Assembly: GCA_905207625.1 (NCBI GenBank)
Contig: CAJLLT010000027.1
Location: forward strand, 1-28,414
Direction: 5' to 3'
Source: an uncultured Eubacteriales bacterium
GTDB taxonomy: Bacteria; Bacillota; Clostridia; Oscillospirales; UBA644
Length of the DNA stretch: 28,414 nt
The position numbers and the translations under genes are program-made. A model generated the notes under the pieces. That model had not been told where the DNA came from. It saw only the letters and a list, made by a program, of their open reading frames with translations, and made no database searches. Shown piece after piece: positions 1-8,737 of the stretch (within the stretch, counting starts at the first letter, position 1; every line of letters starts with the position of its first letter).

Positions 1-5
1 ATTTA

Positions 6-1835
6 TCAGTGTTCGAATATTTCATTGAATTCCGATTCAGTCAGCTTTTCTTTTTGCAAAAGAGCCTGAGCAACGGCTTCAAGTTTATCCCTGTACTCGG
101 TAAGGACCGATGTCGCTTTCGCATAAGCAAGGTCAATAAAGCGTTTGATTTCTTCATCGATCAGTTCGGAAGTCGCTTCGGAAAAGTTCTTATGTGTTGC
201 AAGTTCGCGCCCCAGGAATACCTCGTCATTGTCACTGCCGAAGTTTACGGGACCGAGTTTTTCGGACATACCGTAAGAAACCACCATTTTTCTCGCGATA
301 CTTGTAGCTCGTTCGATATCGGAGGAGGCTCCGGTGCAGATATCGTCCAGGCAGAGTGCCTCAGCCGCTCTGCCGCCGAGGGTCATGGCGATGGTCTCAA
401 ACATTTCGGTTTTGGAGACATGGCTGTTATCGTCATCGCTCCGGGTAAGAGTATATCCGGCAGCCATACCACGTGGAATAATGGAGATATGCTGAACACT
501 TTTCTGGGTGGGAAGAACTTTCGCAACCACCGCGTGTCCCGCTTCATGGTAAGCGGTGATCTTTTTGTCTTCATCCGTAACGATCCTCGAGGGCTTCTCC
601 ACGCCCATGACGACCTTGTAGAAGGCGTCCTCAATATCCTTCATGGTTATCTGCTCATTACCGCGTCTTGTTGCGATAATAGCACTCTCATTAAGGATAT
701 TTTTGAGTTCTGCCGGGGCAAAACCGGCGGTGTTACGTGCTATTGTCTTCAGATTTACGTCATCCGCAAGGGGTTTGTTGCGGGCATGAATCTTAAGAAT
801 AAGCTCTCTTGCACCCACGTCGGGAAGGTTTATTGTGATCTTCTTATCAAAACGACCGGGGCGGAGGAGTGCACTGTCCAGAACGTCCGGGCGGTTTGTT
901 GCAGCCATGACTATTACGCCTTCGTTTTCTTCAAAACCGTCCATCTCCACCAGGAGCTGGTTCAGCGTCTGCTCTCTTTCGTCATGTCCGCCGCCGAGGC
1001 CTGCGCCGCGCTGTCTGCCCACGGCATCGATTTCGTCTATGAATACGATACAGGGAGCATTTTTCTTTGCCTGTTCGAAGGTATTACGGACTCTGGATGC
1101 ACCTACACCGACGTAAAGTTCAACAAAGTCTGAACCTGAAATGGAAAAGAAGGGGACTCCGGCTTCGCCTGCGGTTGCCTTTGCAAGGTAGGTCTTACCC
1201 GTTCCCGGAGGGCCGACAAGCAGAATTCCTTTAGGAATGGTTGCGCCCATATCCTGGAATTCTTTCGGAGATTTAAGGAAGTCAACGACTTCTTCAAGTT
1301 CCTGCTTTTCTTCATCCGCACCGGCAACATCCGCATAGGTGATCTTGCTTTTGGAGGTGTCGTTAAGTTTAAGCCTTGCTCTGGAAAACGTCATTGCACG
1401 GGTGTCATTGGTCATCCGGCTCGTGAACATCATGACCATTATAACGCCTGCAGCAACGAGAAGTATCGTGGGAAGTATGGAAACCCAGACAGAGGTTTCC
1501 TTCGGCCTTATGAGATCATAATCCGTCAGAGTCTCTGAGTTTTCAAGATACTGGTCGATCTTTTCGAGGAAAAGAGCGGGACTGTACAGTTTGTAATCAA
1601 AACGGGAAACTCCGTCAATGGCTTCTTCGGGTACTACTTCGAATTCAAGGATGTAGTTATCAATCTTGAATTCCTTTACTTTATCGTTTTTAAAGTATTC
1701 GATGACTTTCTTGTAGGACATGTTTGTCTTTGACTGGCTGTTATACACCATGTATACCAGGGAAAGGACCATGCCGAAAGTTATCGCTATAAGAAGAATG
1801 TTTCTCCACTGGAATTTTTTCAAGTCCGTATTCAC
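6..1835 (-). CDS. ftsH: ATP-dependent zinc metalloprotease FtsH
   Basis: This is a membrane-anchored AAA+ protease that extracts and degrades membrane and short-lived cytosolic proteins as a hexamer. Of 609 residues, two hydrophobic segments (about 11-30 and 117-137) flank an extracytoplasmic region. The AAA module shows Walker A GPPGTGKT (208-215), Walker B with IDEID (266-270) and the second region of homology ATNRPDVLDSALLRPGRFD (312-330). The peptidase domain has the zinc motif HEAGH (430-434) and a likely third ligand at D506 in GASSDIERA. Length is normal for the family. The GTG start at 1833-1835 overlaps the hpt stop as GTGA, and the AAGGAG sits almost on the start, so translation is probably coupled to hpt. 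A TTG four codons in would have a more usual spacing. It is the last gene of the seven-gene run; only five bases remain after its stop, so no terminator can be judged. Confidence 0.98.
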   Translation of the reverse strand: MNTDLKKFQWRNILLIAITFGMVLSLVYMVYNSQSKTNMSYKKVIEYFKNDKVKEFKIDNYILEFEVVPEEAIDGVSRFDYKLYSPALFLEKIDQYLENSETLTDYDLIRPKETSVWVSILPTILLVAAGVIMVMMFTSRMTNDTRAMTFSRARLKLNDTSKSKITYADVAGADEEKQELEEVVDFLKSPKEFQDMGATIPKGILLVGPPGTGKTYLAKATAGEAGVPFFSISGSDFVELYVGVGASRVRNTFEQAKKNAPCIVFIDEIDAVGRQRGAGLGGGHDEREQTLNQLLVEMDGFEENEGVIVMAATNRPDVLDSALLRPGRFDKKITINLPDVGARELILKIHARNKPLADDVNLKTIARNTAGFAPAELKNILNESAIIATRRGNEQITMKDIEDAFYKVVMGVEKPSRIVTDEDKKITAYHEAGHAVVAKVLPTQKSVQHISIIPRGMAAGYTLTRSDDDNSHVSKTEMFETIAMTLGGRAAEALCLDDICTGASSDIERATSIARKMVVSYGMSEKLGPVNFGSDNDEVFLGRELATHKNFSEATSELIDEEIKRFIDLAYAKATSVLTEYRDKLEAVAQALLQKEKLTESEFNEIFEH

Positions 1836-2371
1836 TCCTTATCAAAATCGACAATGCCGATGTAGGGCAGATTTCTGTATTTTTCGTCGTAATCCAAGCC
1901 GTAACCTACGACAAATTTATCTTCAATTTCAAAACCGCAGTAGTCCAGGTCCACCTTAGCCACTCTGCGTTCCGGTTTATTGAGCATTGCGCATATTTTC
2001 AGGGAACCGGGATTCCGGGTTTTAAGCATTTCAATTACTTTAGACAACGTATAGCCGCTGTCAAGAATGTCTTCGACTATGAGTATGTCATATTCCGAAA
2101 TATTGATATCGAGGTCCTTAATGATCTTGACGTTACCTTTGGAGGTCGTTCCGGAGCCGTAGCTTGAGATTATCATGAAGTCTATGGCAAGAGGCAGGTC
2201 TTTGCAGGCTCTCATAAGGTCAGTGAGAAAAACCACGGATCCTTTGAGAATGGCAACCATCAGCAGTTTTCGGGGGCTTGCGGCATAGTCTTTCGTAATC
2301 TCTTTTCCGAGTTCTTCGACCCGTGATCTTATCTGCTCCTCGGTTATATAAACGGAAACATGCTCGCTCAT
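1832..2371 (-). CDS. hpt: Hypoxanthine-guanine phosphoribosyltransferase
   Basis: This cytosolic purine salvage enzyme transfers phosphoribose from PRPP to hypoxanthine or guanine, giving IMP or GMP. The 179-residue protein has the type I phosphoribosyltransferase signature: the acidic PRPP-binding stretch VEDILDSGYTL (99-109), the LKGS loop (42-45) and the flexible-loop serine region SSYGSGTTS (69-77). Length is typical. The ATG start is preceded only by a weak purine stretch. The gene lies 38 bases after tilS and shares a GTGA stop-start overlap with ftsH. The order tilS-hpt-ftsH is the classical Firmicutes arrangement, which supports the call. Confidence 0.96.
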   Translation of the reverse strand: MSEHVSVYITEEQIRSRVEELGKEITKDYAASPRKLLMVAILKGSVVFLTDLMRACKDLPLAIDFMIISSYGSGTTSKGNVKIIKDLDINISEYDILIVEDILDSGYTLSKVIEMLKTRNPGSLKICAMLNKPERRVAKVDLDYCGFEIEDKFVVGYGLDYDEKYRNLPYIGIVDFDKE

Positions 2372-2409
2372 ACTTGATTTTACCTATCCTTTTTGATTAT
2401 TATTCATTT

Positions 2410-3750
2410 TTAGTCGTAATTCTTGATATATACACAGATGTCAACCGGGTTTTTGCCGGGGGAAAAACTTTCCGTTGCTCCGTAACCTGCGACCCAGGCT
2501 ATTTCATCCTCCGAGGTAATCAGAGGAATACTGTCTCTTCTGTCCGAAGGTATTTTGTCGTCTATCAGCAGTTTTTTAAGCAGCTTTTCCGGACGCTTGG
2601 GAAATCTGACCCTGTCTCCCGATTGTCTTTGGCGGACGTAAAGATGTGCTCCGGGTTTACAGGAAAAAACGTTTTTGCACGGGCAGTCGTTCCGGACCGG
2701 TCTCAGTGTGATCTCAAATCCGGACAAACAGACCGTTTCGTTAATTGTAATCCCAGTTTTTGGTATAATTATGACATCACGGGTAAGTTTATCGGGATTT
2801 ATGAAAAAAATTCTGTCATAACCACGCACGGCGTAAGTATTTTCGCCTATAAGAACTCTGTCAGAAGTCTTTGCTTCAGTCACAAGCCGACAGAGATCCG
2901 CTGTCTGTAGGTATGTCAGATCAAAACCTGCGTCCCTTGCCGCAAGGCGGACAATTCTTGACAGAAGCGCAGGGGAGAGTTTCGATATCTGGGGCAACAG
3001 AAGTTCACGGTTGCAATCATGAAAAATTTTCAGAGCTTGTCCGCTGAGTTCATTTTCGTCGTTTGTTGCTGAGGTTATGAAACGAAGGAACGCGTCGTCC
3101 AATGACGGGTTGATCTGCCTGAGAACAGGAATTACCTGATTCCTTATCTTGTTACGGGAATATACGGACTCATCGTTGGTCTTGTCACAATAGAACGGTG
3201 TGCCAGTGACACGGCAATACCCGATTGTCTCATCCTTTGAACATCTCAGAAGGGGACGAACCACGTTGTCCTCACGTTTTGGGCTTATTCCTGTGGCACC
3301 GTTAAGGCCGCTGCCCCGGATCAGGTTAAGGAGTAGCGTCTCTGTATTGTCCGAGCCGTTGTGTGCGGTGACTATGTGGGTATAAGCGAGCCGGTGCCGT
3401 ACAATATCAAAAAAAGCGTAGCGTATTTCCCGGGAAAAGTCTTCGCTGGACGCAGTTTTTCTCATCTTTTCCACATCAACGGACACTGAATGAAAACTTA
3501 CGCCGTAATTCCGGCAGAATTCCCGCACCCCGGCTTCTTCGTCAGAGGCTTCGGGTCTTATACAGTGATTTACAAGGGCGACGGTAAAGGGAAAGTCAAA
3601 CAGTTTCCTGTTTTCAATGAAAAACCGGAGCATTGCCATTGAATCAGAGCCTCCGGAGACCGCAAGAACAGCACCGGTGCAATCGTCAAAAAGACGCTCT
3701 CTGCCGATGAAATCCAGTACTTTTTTTTCAAAATCAGTCTTTGTTATCAT
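2410..3750 (-). CDS. tilS: tRNA(Ile)-lysidine synthase TilS
   Basis: TilS joins lysine to C34 of tRNA-Ile(CAU) in an ATP-dependent reaction, switching its decoding from AUG to AUA. The 446-residue protein opens with the N-type ATP pyrophosphatase P-loop SGGSDSM (32-38), followed by further family motifs (AHNGSDNTETLLLNLIRGSGL) and by an insert and C-terminal part of normal size. The start overlaps the last 17 bases of dnaB, and I see no strong ribosome binding site, so it probably depends on translation of dnaB. It sits directly upstream of hpt and ftsH. The overlap ties this conserved trio physically to the gdpP-rplI-dnaB group. Confidence 0.95.
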   Translation of the reverse strand: MITKTDFEKKVLDFIGRERLFDDCTGAVLAVSGGSDSMAMLRFFIENRKLFDFPFTVALVNHCIRPEASDEEAGVREFCRNYGVSFHSVSVDVEKMRKTASSEDFSREIRYAFFDIVRHRLAYTHIVTAHNGSDNTETLLLNLIRGSGLNGATGISPKREDNVVRPLLRCSKDETIGYCRVTGTPFYCDKTNDESVYSRNKIRNQVIPVLRQINPSLDDAFLRFITSATNDENELSGQALKIFHDCNRELLLPQISKLSPALLSRIVRLAARDAGFDLTYLQTADLCRLVTEAKTSDRVLIGENTYAVRGYDRIFFINPDKLTRDVIIIPKTGITINETVCLSGFEITLRPVRNDCPCKNVFSCKPGAHLYVRQRQSGDRVRFPKRPEKLLKKLLIDDKIPSDRRDSIPLITSEDEIAWVAGYGATESFSPGKNPVDICVYIKNYD

Positions 3751-5095
3751 ATTTGGGCTTTACGTCAACAGCACGGAAGGAGGTATGGCTTCCGTCCCAA
3801 TGTACCTGGATCTTTCCGGTCTGACCGTGTCTGTTTTTCGCGACGATTATTTCTCTCATATTTGAGTTCTCCGCATTGTCATCCTTGTTTATGAAAATAA
3901 CAACGTCCGCATCCTGCTCAATAGAACCGGAATCTCTCAGGTCGGAGAGTCTGGGGGTCTTGTCCCCCTGTCTCTGCTCTATGCTACGGGACATCTGGCT
4001 GAGAACCAGAAGGGGAACATTGAGCTCTTTAGCCATTATTTTGAGGGAACGTGTAAGCGCGGATATCTGCTGAACCACGTTTTCTCTGGATGAAGAATCG
4101 GTCATCATAAGGCCCAGATAGTCGATTATGACAAGTCCGAGATTTTTCCTCTGACGGAGCTTGGACTTTACTTCGTTTACAGACACGTTTGCGGTGTCGG
4201 ATAGAAAAAGCTTCGTATCCTTGAATTTCGGCCACATACTCTGAAGAGCCGACCAGTCATCTCTCGAGAGCTTTCCGGAACGCAGGACTTTACTGTCTAT
4301 TGCAAGAACGTTGGAAATAACTCTTTGCGCAAGCTCCGAGTTGGACATTTCCAGAGAGAAAAAGACCACGTCTTTTTTCGGATTTTCCTTTGAGAATTTA
4401 TAGCAGGGGAGTTCACCCCGGGCTACATTATAGGCGATATTCAGAGCGAGGGATGTTTTACCGACACCGGGGCGGGCGGCAAGGATGATCAGGTTCCCCT
4501 TATTCAGTCCACCTATGAAATCATCCAGGGAGGAAATTCCCGTTTTAAGCGATTCAAACTGTCCCGTAGTGTCGTGTTCAATATCGGAAAACCTTTTCAT
4601 TTCCTCATGAACCACTTCGTTAAGGGGTCTGAGTTGCATCTGCTGACGGTCAATGGAAATGTCGAAAAATCTCTGCTGAGCCTTGTCCAGTACCCCCGAG
4701 AGATCCTCGTTGTTGTAGCACATCTCGGAAACTTCCCTGCAGGTATCGATTATGTTGCGCAGAGACGACTTTTCCCTGATTATTTTGGCATACTGTTCCA
4801 TATTCCCGATCATGGAGGACGCCTCCGCGAGGGAAAGAAGGTATTCCTTGTCGGTAGATTCGTCGAAACTGTCCGCTTCTCTCATTTTCTCAATGAGCAG
4901 AACGGGCTCTATCGGCATGGACAGGTTGTACAGTTCCAGCATTGCGGAAAAAATCCTGCGGTGCCTCGGTACATAAAAATTATCGGGAGTCAGGAGTATA
5001 ACGGCTCTTTCCATCTGCTGCGGGTCCAGCAGAACAGAGCCAAGCACCATCTGCTCGGCTTCGGCACTGTAAGGAACTTTCTGCTCGTATTCCAT
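3734..5095 (-). CDS. dnaB: Replicative DNA helicase DnaB (DnaC in B. subtilis)
   Basis: This hexameric RecA-type helicase unwinds DNA ahead of the replisome and interacts with primase. The N-terminal domain (about 1-110, SAEAEQMVLGSVLLDP) is the DnaB scaffold. The C-terminal RecA domain has Walker A ARPGVGKT near residue 208, a Walker B-like strand (NLGLVIIDYLGLM) and the conserved SQMSRSIEQR and LRDSGSIEQDADVV segments. Length, about 453 residues, is standard. I take the ATG at 5093-5095 rather than the GTG one codon upstream, because AGAGG lies eight bases before the ATG. It follows rplI by 24 bases, and its 3' end overlaps tilS. Confidence 0.97.
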   Translation of the reverse strand: MEYEQKVPYSAEAEQMVLGSVLLDPQQMERAVILLTPDNFYVPRHRRIFSAMLELYNLSMPIEPVLLIEKMREADSFDESTDKEYLLSLAEASSMIGNMEQYAKIIREKSSLRNIIDTCREVSEMCYNNEDLSGVLDKAQQRFFDISIDRQQMQLRPLNEVVHEEMKRFSDIEHDTTGQFESLKTGISSLDDFIGGLNKGNLIILAARPGVGKTSLALNIAYNVARGELPCYKFSKENPKKDVVFFSLEMSNSELAQRVISNVLAIDSKVLRSGKLSRDDWSALQSMWPKFKDTKLFLSDTANVSVNEVKSKLRQRKNLGLVIIDYLGLMMTDSSSRENVVQQISALTRSLKIMAKELNVPLLVLSQMSRSIEQRQGDKTPRLSDLRDSGSIEQDADVVIFINKDDNAENSNMREIIVAKNRHGQTGKIQVHWDGSHTSFRAVDVKPKYDNKD

Positions 5096-5119
5096 CACAA
5101 GAACCTCTCGGGGAAAAGT

Positions 5120-5563
5120 TTATTCGGGTATAACGTGAATTGAAATTTTTGCCGCAATCTCGGGGTAAAGCTTTATTTCCGCATTATATTCGCCGTAGGT
5201 TTTTATTGCGGAGGACAGCGCAATCTTCTTTTTGTCAATGGTCAGACCGTTGACCTTTTCAAGTTCGTCGGCTATTTCTTTTGAGGTTATTGCCCCAAAG
5301 AGCTTAGCTTCACTGCCTTTAGCCTTTATTGTAACGGAGATCTTTTCAAGTGCCTGCTTTTGTTCAAGCGCATGCTGACGTTCTTCGGCACGTTTTTTTT
5401 CTGCCGCCGCGTTCTGCATATTTGCCGCGTTCTTATTTGCCGCAGTGGCTTCCACGGCAAGTTTTTTCGGGAAAAGAAAATTTCTGGCATATCCGTCAGA
5501 AACCTTGACGGTCTGATTTTTCTTTCCTATGGTTTTTACGTCCTGAAGTAAGATAACTTCCAT
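5120..5563 (-). CDS. rplI: 50S ribosomal protein L9
   Basis: L9 binds 23S rRNA near the L1 stalk base and helps keep reading frame. The N-terminal signature is clear (MEVILLQDVKTIGKK, then YARNFLFPKKLAV), followed by the long alanine- and lysine-rich connecting helix (about 40-75) and the C-terminal domain. Length (147 residues) is typical. The AAAGGG ribosome binding site precedes the ATG. It lies 19 bases after gdpP, and gdpP-rplI-dnaB is the usual Firmicutes order. Confidence 0.98.
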   Translation of the reverse strand: MEVILLQDVKTIGKKNQTVKVSDGYARNFLFPKKLAVEATAANKNAANMQNAAAEKKRAEERQHALEQKQALEKISVTIKAKGSEAKLFGAITSKEIADELEKVNGLTIDKKKIALSSAIKTYGEYNAEIKLYPEIAAKISIHVIPE

Positions 5564-5582
5564 AACTATTCAATCCCTTTCA

Positions 5583-7562
5583 TTAGAGAATATTCTGAGG
5601 TGAACGCTGTTCGCTGATGTACTCATCAATCGCATTGGTAAGTTTGATATAAGCTTCTTTTATGTGCACGTCCTTCAGCTGAGTACCCGCCATAGACTGA
5701 TGTCCGCCACCGTTGAGTTTTTCCATTATAAGCTGCACATTGACCGATCCGAAGGACCGTGCCGAAATGTTTATAGAACCGTCTTTCATTTCATAAATGG
5801 TGAATGACGCCCTCACGTTTTCAATGTTGAGCATTTCATCCGCAGCCTGCGATGTCGCGATTTTAGCATTGCCCGGTATGTCGAAATCGCATACCGAAAT
5901 CGCAAATATATCCCGGTATATTTCGGCATTTCTGATAATCTCGGTTCTTGCCTTATAGGTGGGCATATCAGTCTGGAACATGAGTTTTACGTTTGAAGTG
6001 CTTGCACCTTTTGACCTCAGGTAGGATGAGGCGTCGAATGTACAGGTTCCGGTTTTAACCGTGAAACTCTTTGTATCAAGATAAATGCCCGCCAGCAGTG
6101 CGTCAGCTTCAACGGAGGTGAGACTGCACCCTTCAATGTATTCCACAATTTCCGTTACCATTTCACAGGCCGAGGAAGCATACGGCTCGTGGAAAAACAG
6201 AGTTGCGTTCTGTATGAAATCCGCACTCTTCCGGTGGTGGTCTATAACGACTATTTCTTTCGCATGCTCCAGAAGTTCCGGCATTTCGGTATATATCGCG
6301 CGGTGGGTGTCTGTAACCACAAGCATGGTATCCAGTCCCGCCTTCATCAGAGCCTCTTCCTTAGTGATAAACATGTCGGAATACTTCGGTTTATCCCTCA
6401 GGGTATTGAAAAGGGATTCGGCAAGGTTTGTGTCCTCGTCAAGTACGATATATGTATTCTTCTTCCTGGATCTTGCCACTGCAGCCATGCCTATACATGA
6501 ACCGAGACTGTCCATATCGGCATATTTATGCCCCATGATGATGACATTATCAACCTCTGAAAGAAGTTCATCAAACCTGGTGGCGGTTACTCTCGATTTG
6601 ATCTTAGCTCGGCTGTCATTAAGTTTTGTGTATCCGCCGTAAAATTCAAGACCGCTGTTGCGGCTGATCGCCGCCTGATCTCCTCCGCGGCTGAGAGCCA
6701 TATCGAGGGCTTCCCGGGCTGCACGTTCGTTGTCGGTAAGGCTTGCCCTTTCAAGTCCGATACCTATTGACAGAGTAGGAGGCAGTTCGGTGGAAAGATC
6801 AAGTTCCCGGACATTGTCGAGTATTTCAAATTTCCCGGACACAAATTCATCCAGGTGTGCGCTTTCAAAGACGAAAACAAATCTGTTCGAATCAATTTTT
6901 TTCAGTATTCCCGACGAGCCCTGAGCCCATTTGCCTATTTCATCGTCGATTTTTGCAAGGGCTACAGAACGGTCGCTTTCCTTTGTGTTCCGGAAAAGTT
7001 CATCGTAGTTGTCTATCAGTATGTAGCAGACCACGGGTCGTGACGCATCATAATCTTTACGGAGCTGTGCATAATCGGTGCGGTCGAAAAAGTAGATGAC
7101 AAAAAGTTCCGTATCATTGAGGATACAGCTGTCAATATACGTTTTAAAACTCTTGTCCCCGACGTGAACATCCGAAATCTTCTCATTCAGCAGACCTTTT
7201 CCGATGTCATCGGTATTCTGCAGGTCGGAGGCAAATTCCTCTCCGAAAGCGTCACAGAAGCTTTCGCTGAACCACAGAACGTCCCTGGCTTTATTGCATA
7301 CGATGATCGGAATAGGGAACTCTTCAAGACGTTTCAAAGACGTAAGATCCATCATGGAAACGGTGTTACGGAGTATTTTTTTTATGTTACGGCGCATTAT
7401 CTGCGCATAGATCTCATAAAACAGTATAAAGCATCCGGAGCAGAAGAGAAAAATATTGCTCAGAAGTCCCGGGAAAAAAATCTGAAACAGAATCGAAAAG
7501 ACGGCGAGAACGACATAGGCTATCCTCGCGGTGACTGCCGTTACGAGATATTTTCCACGCAT
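5583..7562 (-). CDS. gdpP: Cyclic-di-AMP phosphodiesterase GdpP (YybT family)
   Basis: This is a membrane-bound phosphodiesterase that hydrolyses c-di-AMP to pApA, controlling potassium and osmotic balance and cell-wall stress responses. The 659-residue protein has two N-terminal membrane spans (about 10-50), a PAS-like region (about 80-160), a degenerate GGDEF domain (about 175-300, with SRGGDQ where GGDEF would stand), and a DHH-DHHA1 catalytic part. Visible catalytic motifs are HKYADMDSLGS (345-355), DTH (418-420), DHH (441-443) and GGGH (618-621). Every metal-binding motif I expect is present, so it should be active. A strong GGGAGG lies eight bases before the ATG, and the gene starts three bases after the DUF2232 gene ends. 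Confidence 0.97.
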   Translation of the reverse strand: MRGKYLVTAVTARIAYVVLAVFSILFQIFFPGLLSNIFLFCSGCFILFYEIYAQIMRRNIKKILRNTVSMMDLTSLKRLEEFPIPIIVCNKARDVLWFSESFCDAFGEEFASDLQNTDDIGKGLLNEKISDVHVGDKSFKTYIDSCILNDTELFVIYFFDRTDYAQLRKDYDASRPVVCYILIDNYDELFRNTKESDRSVALAKIDDEIGKWAQGSSGILKKIDSNRFVFVFESAHLDEFVSGKFEILDNVRELDLSTELPPTLSIGIGLERASLTDNERAAREALDMALSRGGDQAAISRNSGLEFYGGYTKLNDSRAKIKSRVTATRFDELLSEVDNVIIMGHKYADMDSLGSCIGMAAVARSRKKNTYIVLDEDTNLAESLFNTLRDKPKYSDMFITKEEALMKAGLDTMLVVTDTHRAIYTEMPELLEHAKEIVVIDHHRKSADFIQNATLFFHEPYASSACEMVTEIVEYIEGCSLTSVEADALLAGIYLDTKSFTVKTGTCTFDASSYLRSKGASTSNVKLMFQTDMPTYKARTEIIRNAEIYRDIFAISVCDFDIPGNAKIATSQAADEMLNIENVRASFTIYEMKDGSINISARSFGSVNVQLIMEKLNGGGHQSMAGTQLKDVHIKEAYIKLTNAIDEYISEQRSPQNIL

Positions 7563-7565
7563 ACT

Positions 7566-8546
7566 CTATTCCTCCCTGTTCGTCATCTTTTTGCGGAGAT
7601 TCAAAGCCGAATCAGCAATAAGTCCGATAAGTGAGAGTATTGAAATACCCAGAGGGCATATGATCGAAAAGATAATAAAAAAAGTTATAAGGGATTTTGT
7701 GGTCGGGAAAGGCCGTTTTCTTCTGTTAAGGAAAAACGCCATAAAAGCAAGGCCTGTGTACGCAAACAGAAAATAACCGATCAGGTAGAAGTTTATAGCA
7801 GCTGTTGCCGCCAAGCCGGTGGGAAGAACTACCGAACCGATAAACACAACCAGATATATAAGAAAAAACGGTCTGGTCAGATGCGTATCGGCGAATTTGC
7901 CGAGATACGAAAGATCCGCCCCGAACTTATTGCTCAGGACCGATCTTGTGATCCAGAATACGGCGACAGTTACCGCAAGCACAAGTATGACCAGAATAGC
8001 GGGAAGGGAAGAGACGAAGGTGTTGTAAATTGCCTGTGTCATCTGCGAAATTTTTCCATCTGTCAGGTCTTTGACTCCGGTTCCCGTCATATATATTTCA
8101 ACAGCCTGATTCAACGGTTCCTTAACGGACTCGAACAGGGGTTTTACAGCGGACATAATATCGAATGAGCCGGTTGTGGTATAGGTGAAAGCGACGGTCA
8201 CGCAGAAAACGACTACAGAAAAAACGGCAAGTGTCGTTATGATAATGTCTTTAAGTCTGTTTCCGTGTCTCAGTGCACATCCGATGATTATTCCGGTAAT
8301 GAATCCGGGAAATGTGAGAATGACGGCAAGAAATATATCATTGATCAGCACGAAACCTATACCTGTTGCCGCAAGTAACGCTATGACGGAAGCCCAGGTT
8401 CCAGTTGAATCGATATAGCTTGCAATTGCCGCAAATATGCCGCAGGCAAGGGCAACGGGAAGCAGCAGAATCGGGAAAAACAACGCAATGCAGACAGCCG
8501 CTGTTGCAATGGCGGGAAATATAAAACAGTAGGCTTTTTTTGCCAT
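7566..8546 (-). CDS. yybS: DUF2232 (YybS-like) membrane protein
   Basis: A 326-residue polytopic membrane protein with about eight hydrophobic segments and a basic C-terminal tail (LRKKMTNREE). It fits the YybS/DUF2232 family, which has no firmly established biochemical function. The position immediately upstream of gdpP matches yybS-yybT in B. subtilis, and the overall fold looks like an S-component-type membrane protein. The ATG is preceded by AGGAGA with good spacing. It is the first gene of the seven-gene unit. A role linked to c-di-AMP control is inferred only from the constant association with gdpP. Confidence 0.85.
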   Translation of the reverse strand: MAKKAYCFIFPAIATAAVCIALFFPILLLPVALACGIFAAIASYIDSTGTWASVIALLAATGIGFVLINDIFLAVILTFPGFITGIIIGCALRHGNRLKDIIITTLAVFSVVVFCVTVAFTYTTTGSFDIMSAVKPLFESVKEPLNQAVEIYMTGTGVKDLTDGKISQMTQAIYNTFVSSLPAILVILVLAVTVAVFWITRSVLSNKFGADLSYLGKFADTHLTRPFFLIYLVVFIGSVVLPTGLAATAAINFYLIGYFLFAYTGLAFMAFFLNRRKRPFPTTKSLITFFIIFSIICPLGISILSLIGLIADSALNLRKKMTNREE

Positions 8547-8567
8547 GATCTTTCTCCTGTTGTAAGT

Positions 8568-8586
8568 CAGATATAAGTTATATCTG
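8568..8586. promoter_or_regulatory. Perfect 19-bp palindrome, probable operator
   Basis: CAGATATAA-G-TTATATCTG is a perfect inverted repeat with 9-base arms around a single G. It lies between the -10 box of the minus-strand operon (8597-8602) and the yybS start, just downstream of the predicted transcription start. This is a normal place for a repressor to block initiation or elongation. A one-base centre is unsuitable for an RNA hairpin, so a dimeric DNA-binding protein is more likely. I do not recognise the regulator. Confidence 0.6.
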
Positions 8587-8596
8587 TAACAAATCC

Positions 8597-8605
8597 ATTA
8601 TACCA
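8597..8605 (-). promoter_or_regulatory. Extended -10 promoter of the yybS-ftsH operon
   Basis: Read on the minus strand this is TGGTATAAT, an extended -10 element. The hexamer 17 bases upstream (TTTATT) matches the -35 consensus poorly, consistent with dependence on the extended -10. The predicted transcription start is near 8590, giving a leader of about 44 bases that contains the palindrome at 8568-8586. Confidence 0.65.
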
Positions 8606-8671
8606 AAAAATCCCGTAAAAATAAATAGCTTTACGCAGATTGTCGTAAATATTTTAAGTTTTTTCGCAGTT

Positions 8672-8701
8672 TTGTCATTGAAAAAAACACATTATAGTGT
8701 T
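8672..8701 (+). promoter_or_regulatory. Possible mntP promoter with inverted repeat
   Basis: TTGTCA (8672-8677) and TATAGT (8693-8698) resemble -35 and -10 boxes but are separated by only 15 bases. The -10 region lies inside an inverted repeat, AACAC (8686-8690), six bases, GTGTT (8697-8701), which could hold a repressor. Short spacing sometimes marks promoters activated by DNA distortion. No yybP-ykoY manganese riboswitch fits in the short AT-rich leader. Confidence 0.35.
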
Positions 8702-8737
8702 ATTCTTGACTTACTCTGTTTTTTCAGGGAGATAAAA

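Noticed and set aside
9..1133. 374-residue plus-strand ORF
   Set aside because: It is the antisense shadow of ftsH, with no family motifs.
8672..8737. Longer mntP start with a 22-residue N-terminal extension
   Set aside because: It covers the probable promoter and lacks a ribosome binding site; AGGGAG marks the ATG at 8738.
8587..8737. Manganese riboswitch upstream of mntP
   Set aside because: The leader from the probable promoter is under 40 bases and AT-rich, too short for yybP-ykoY.
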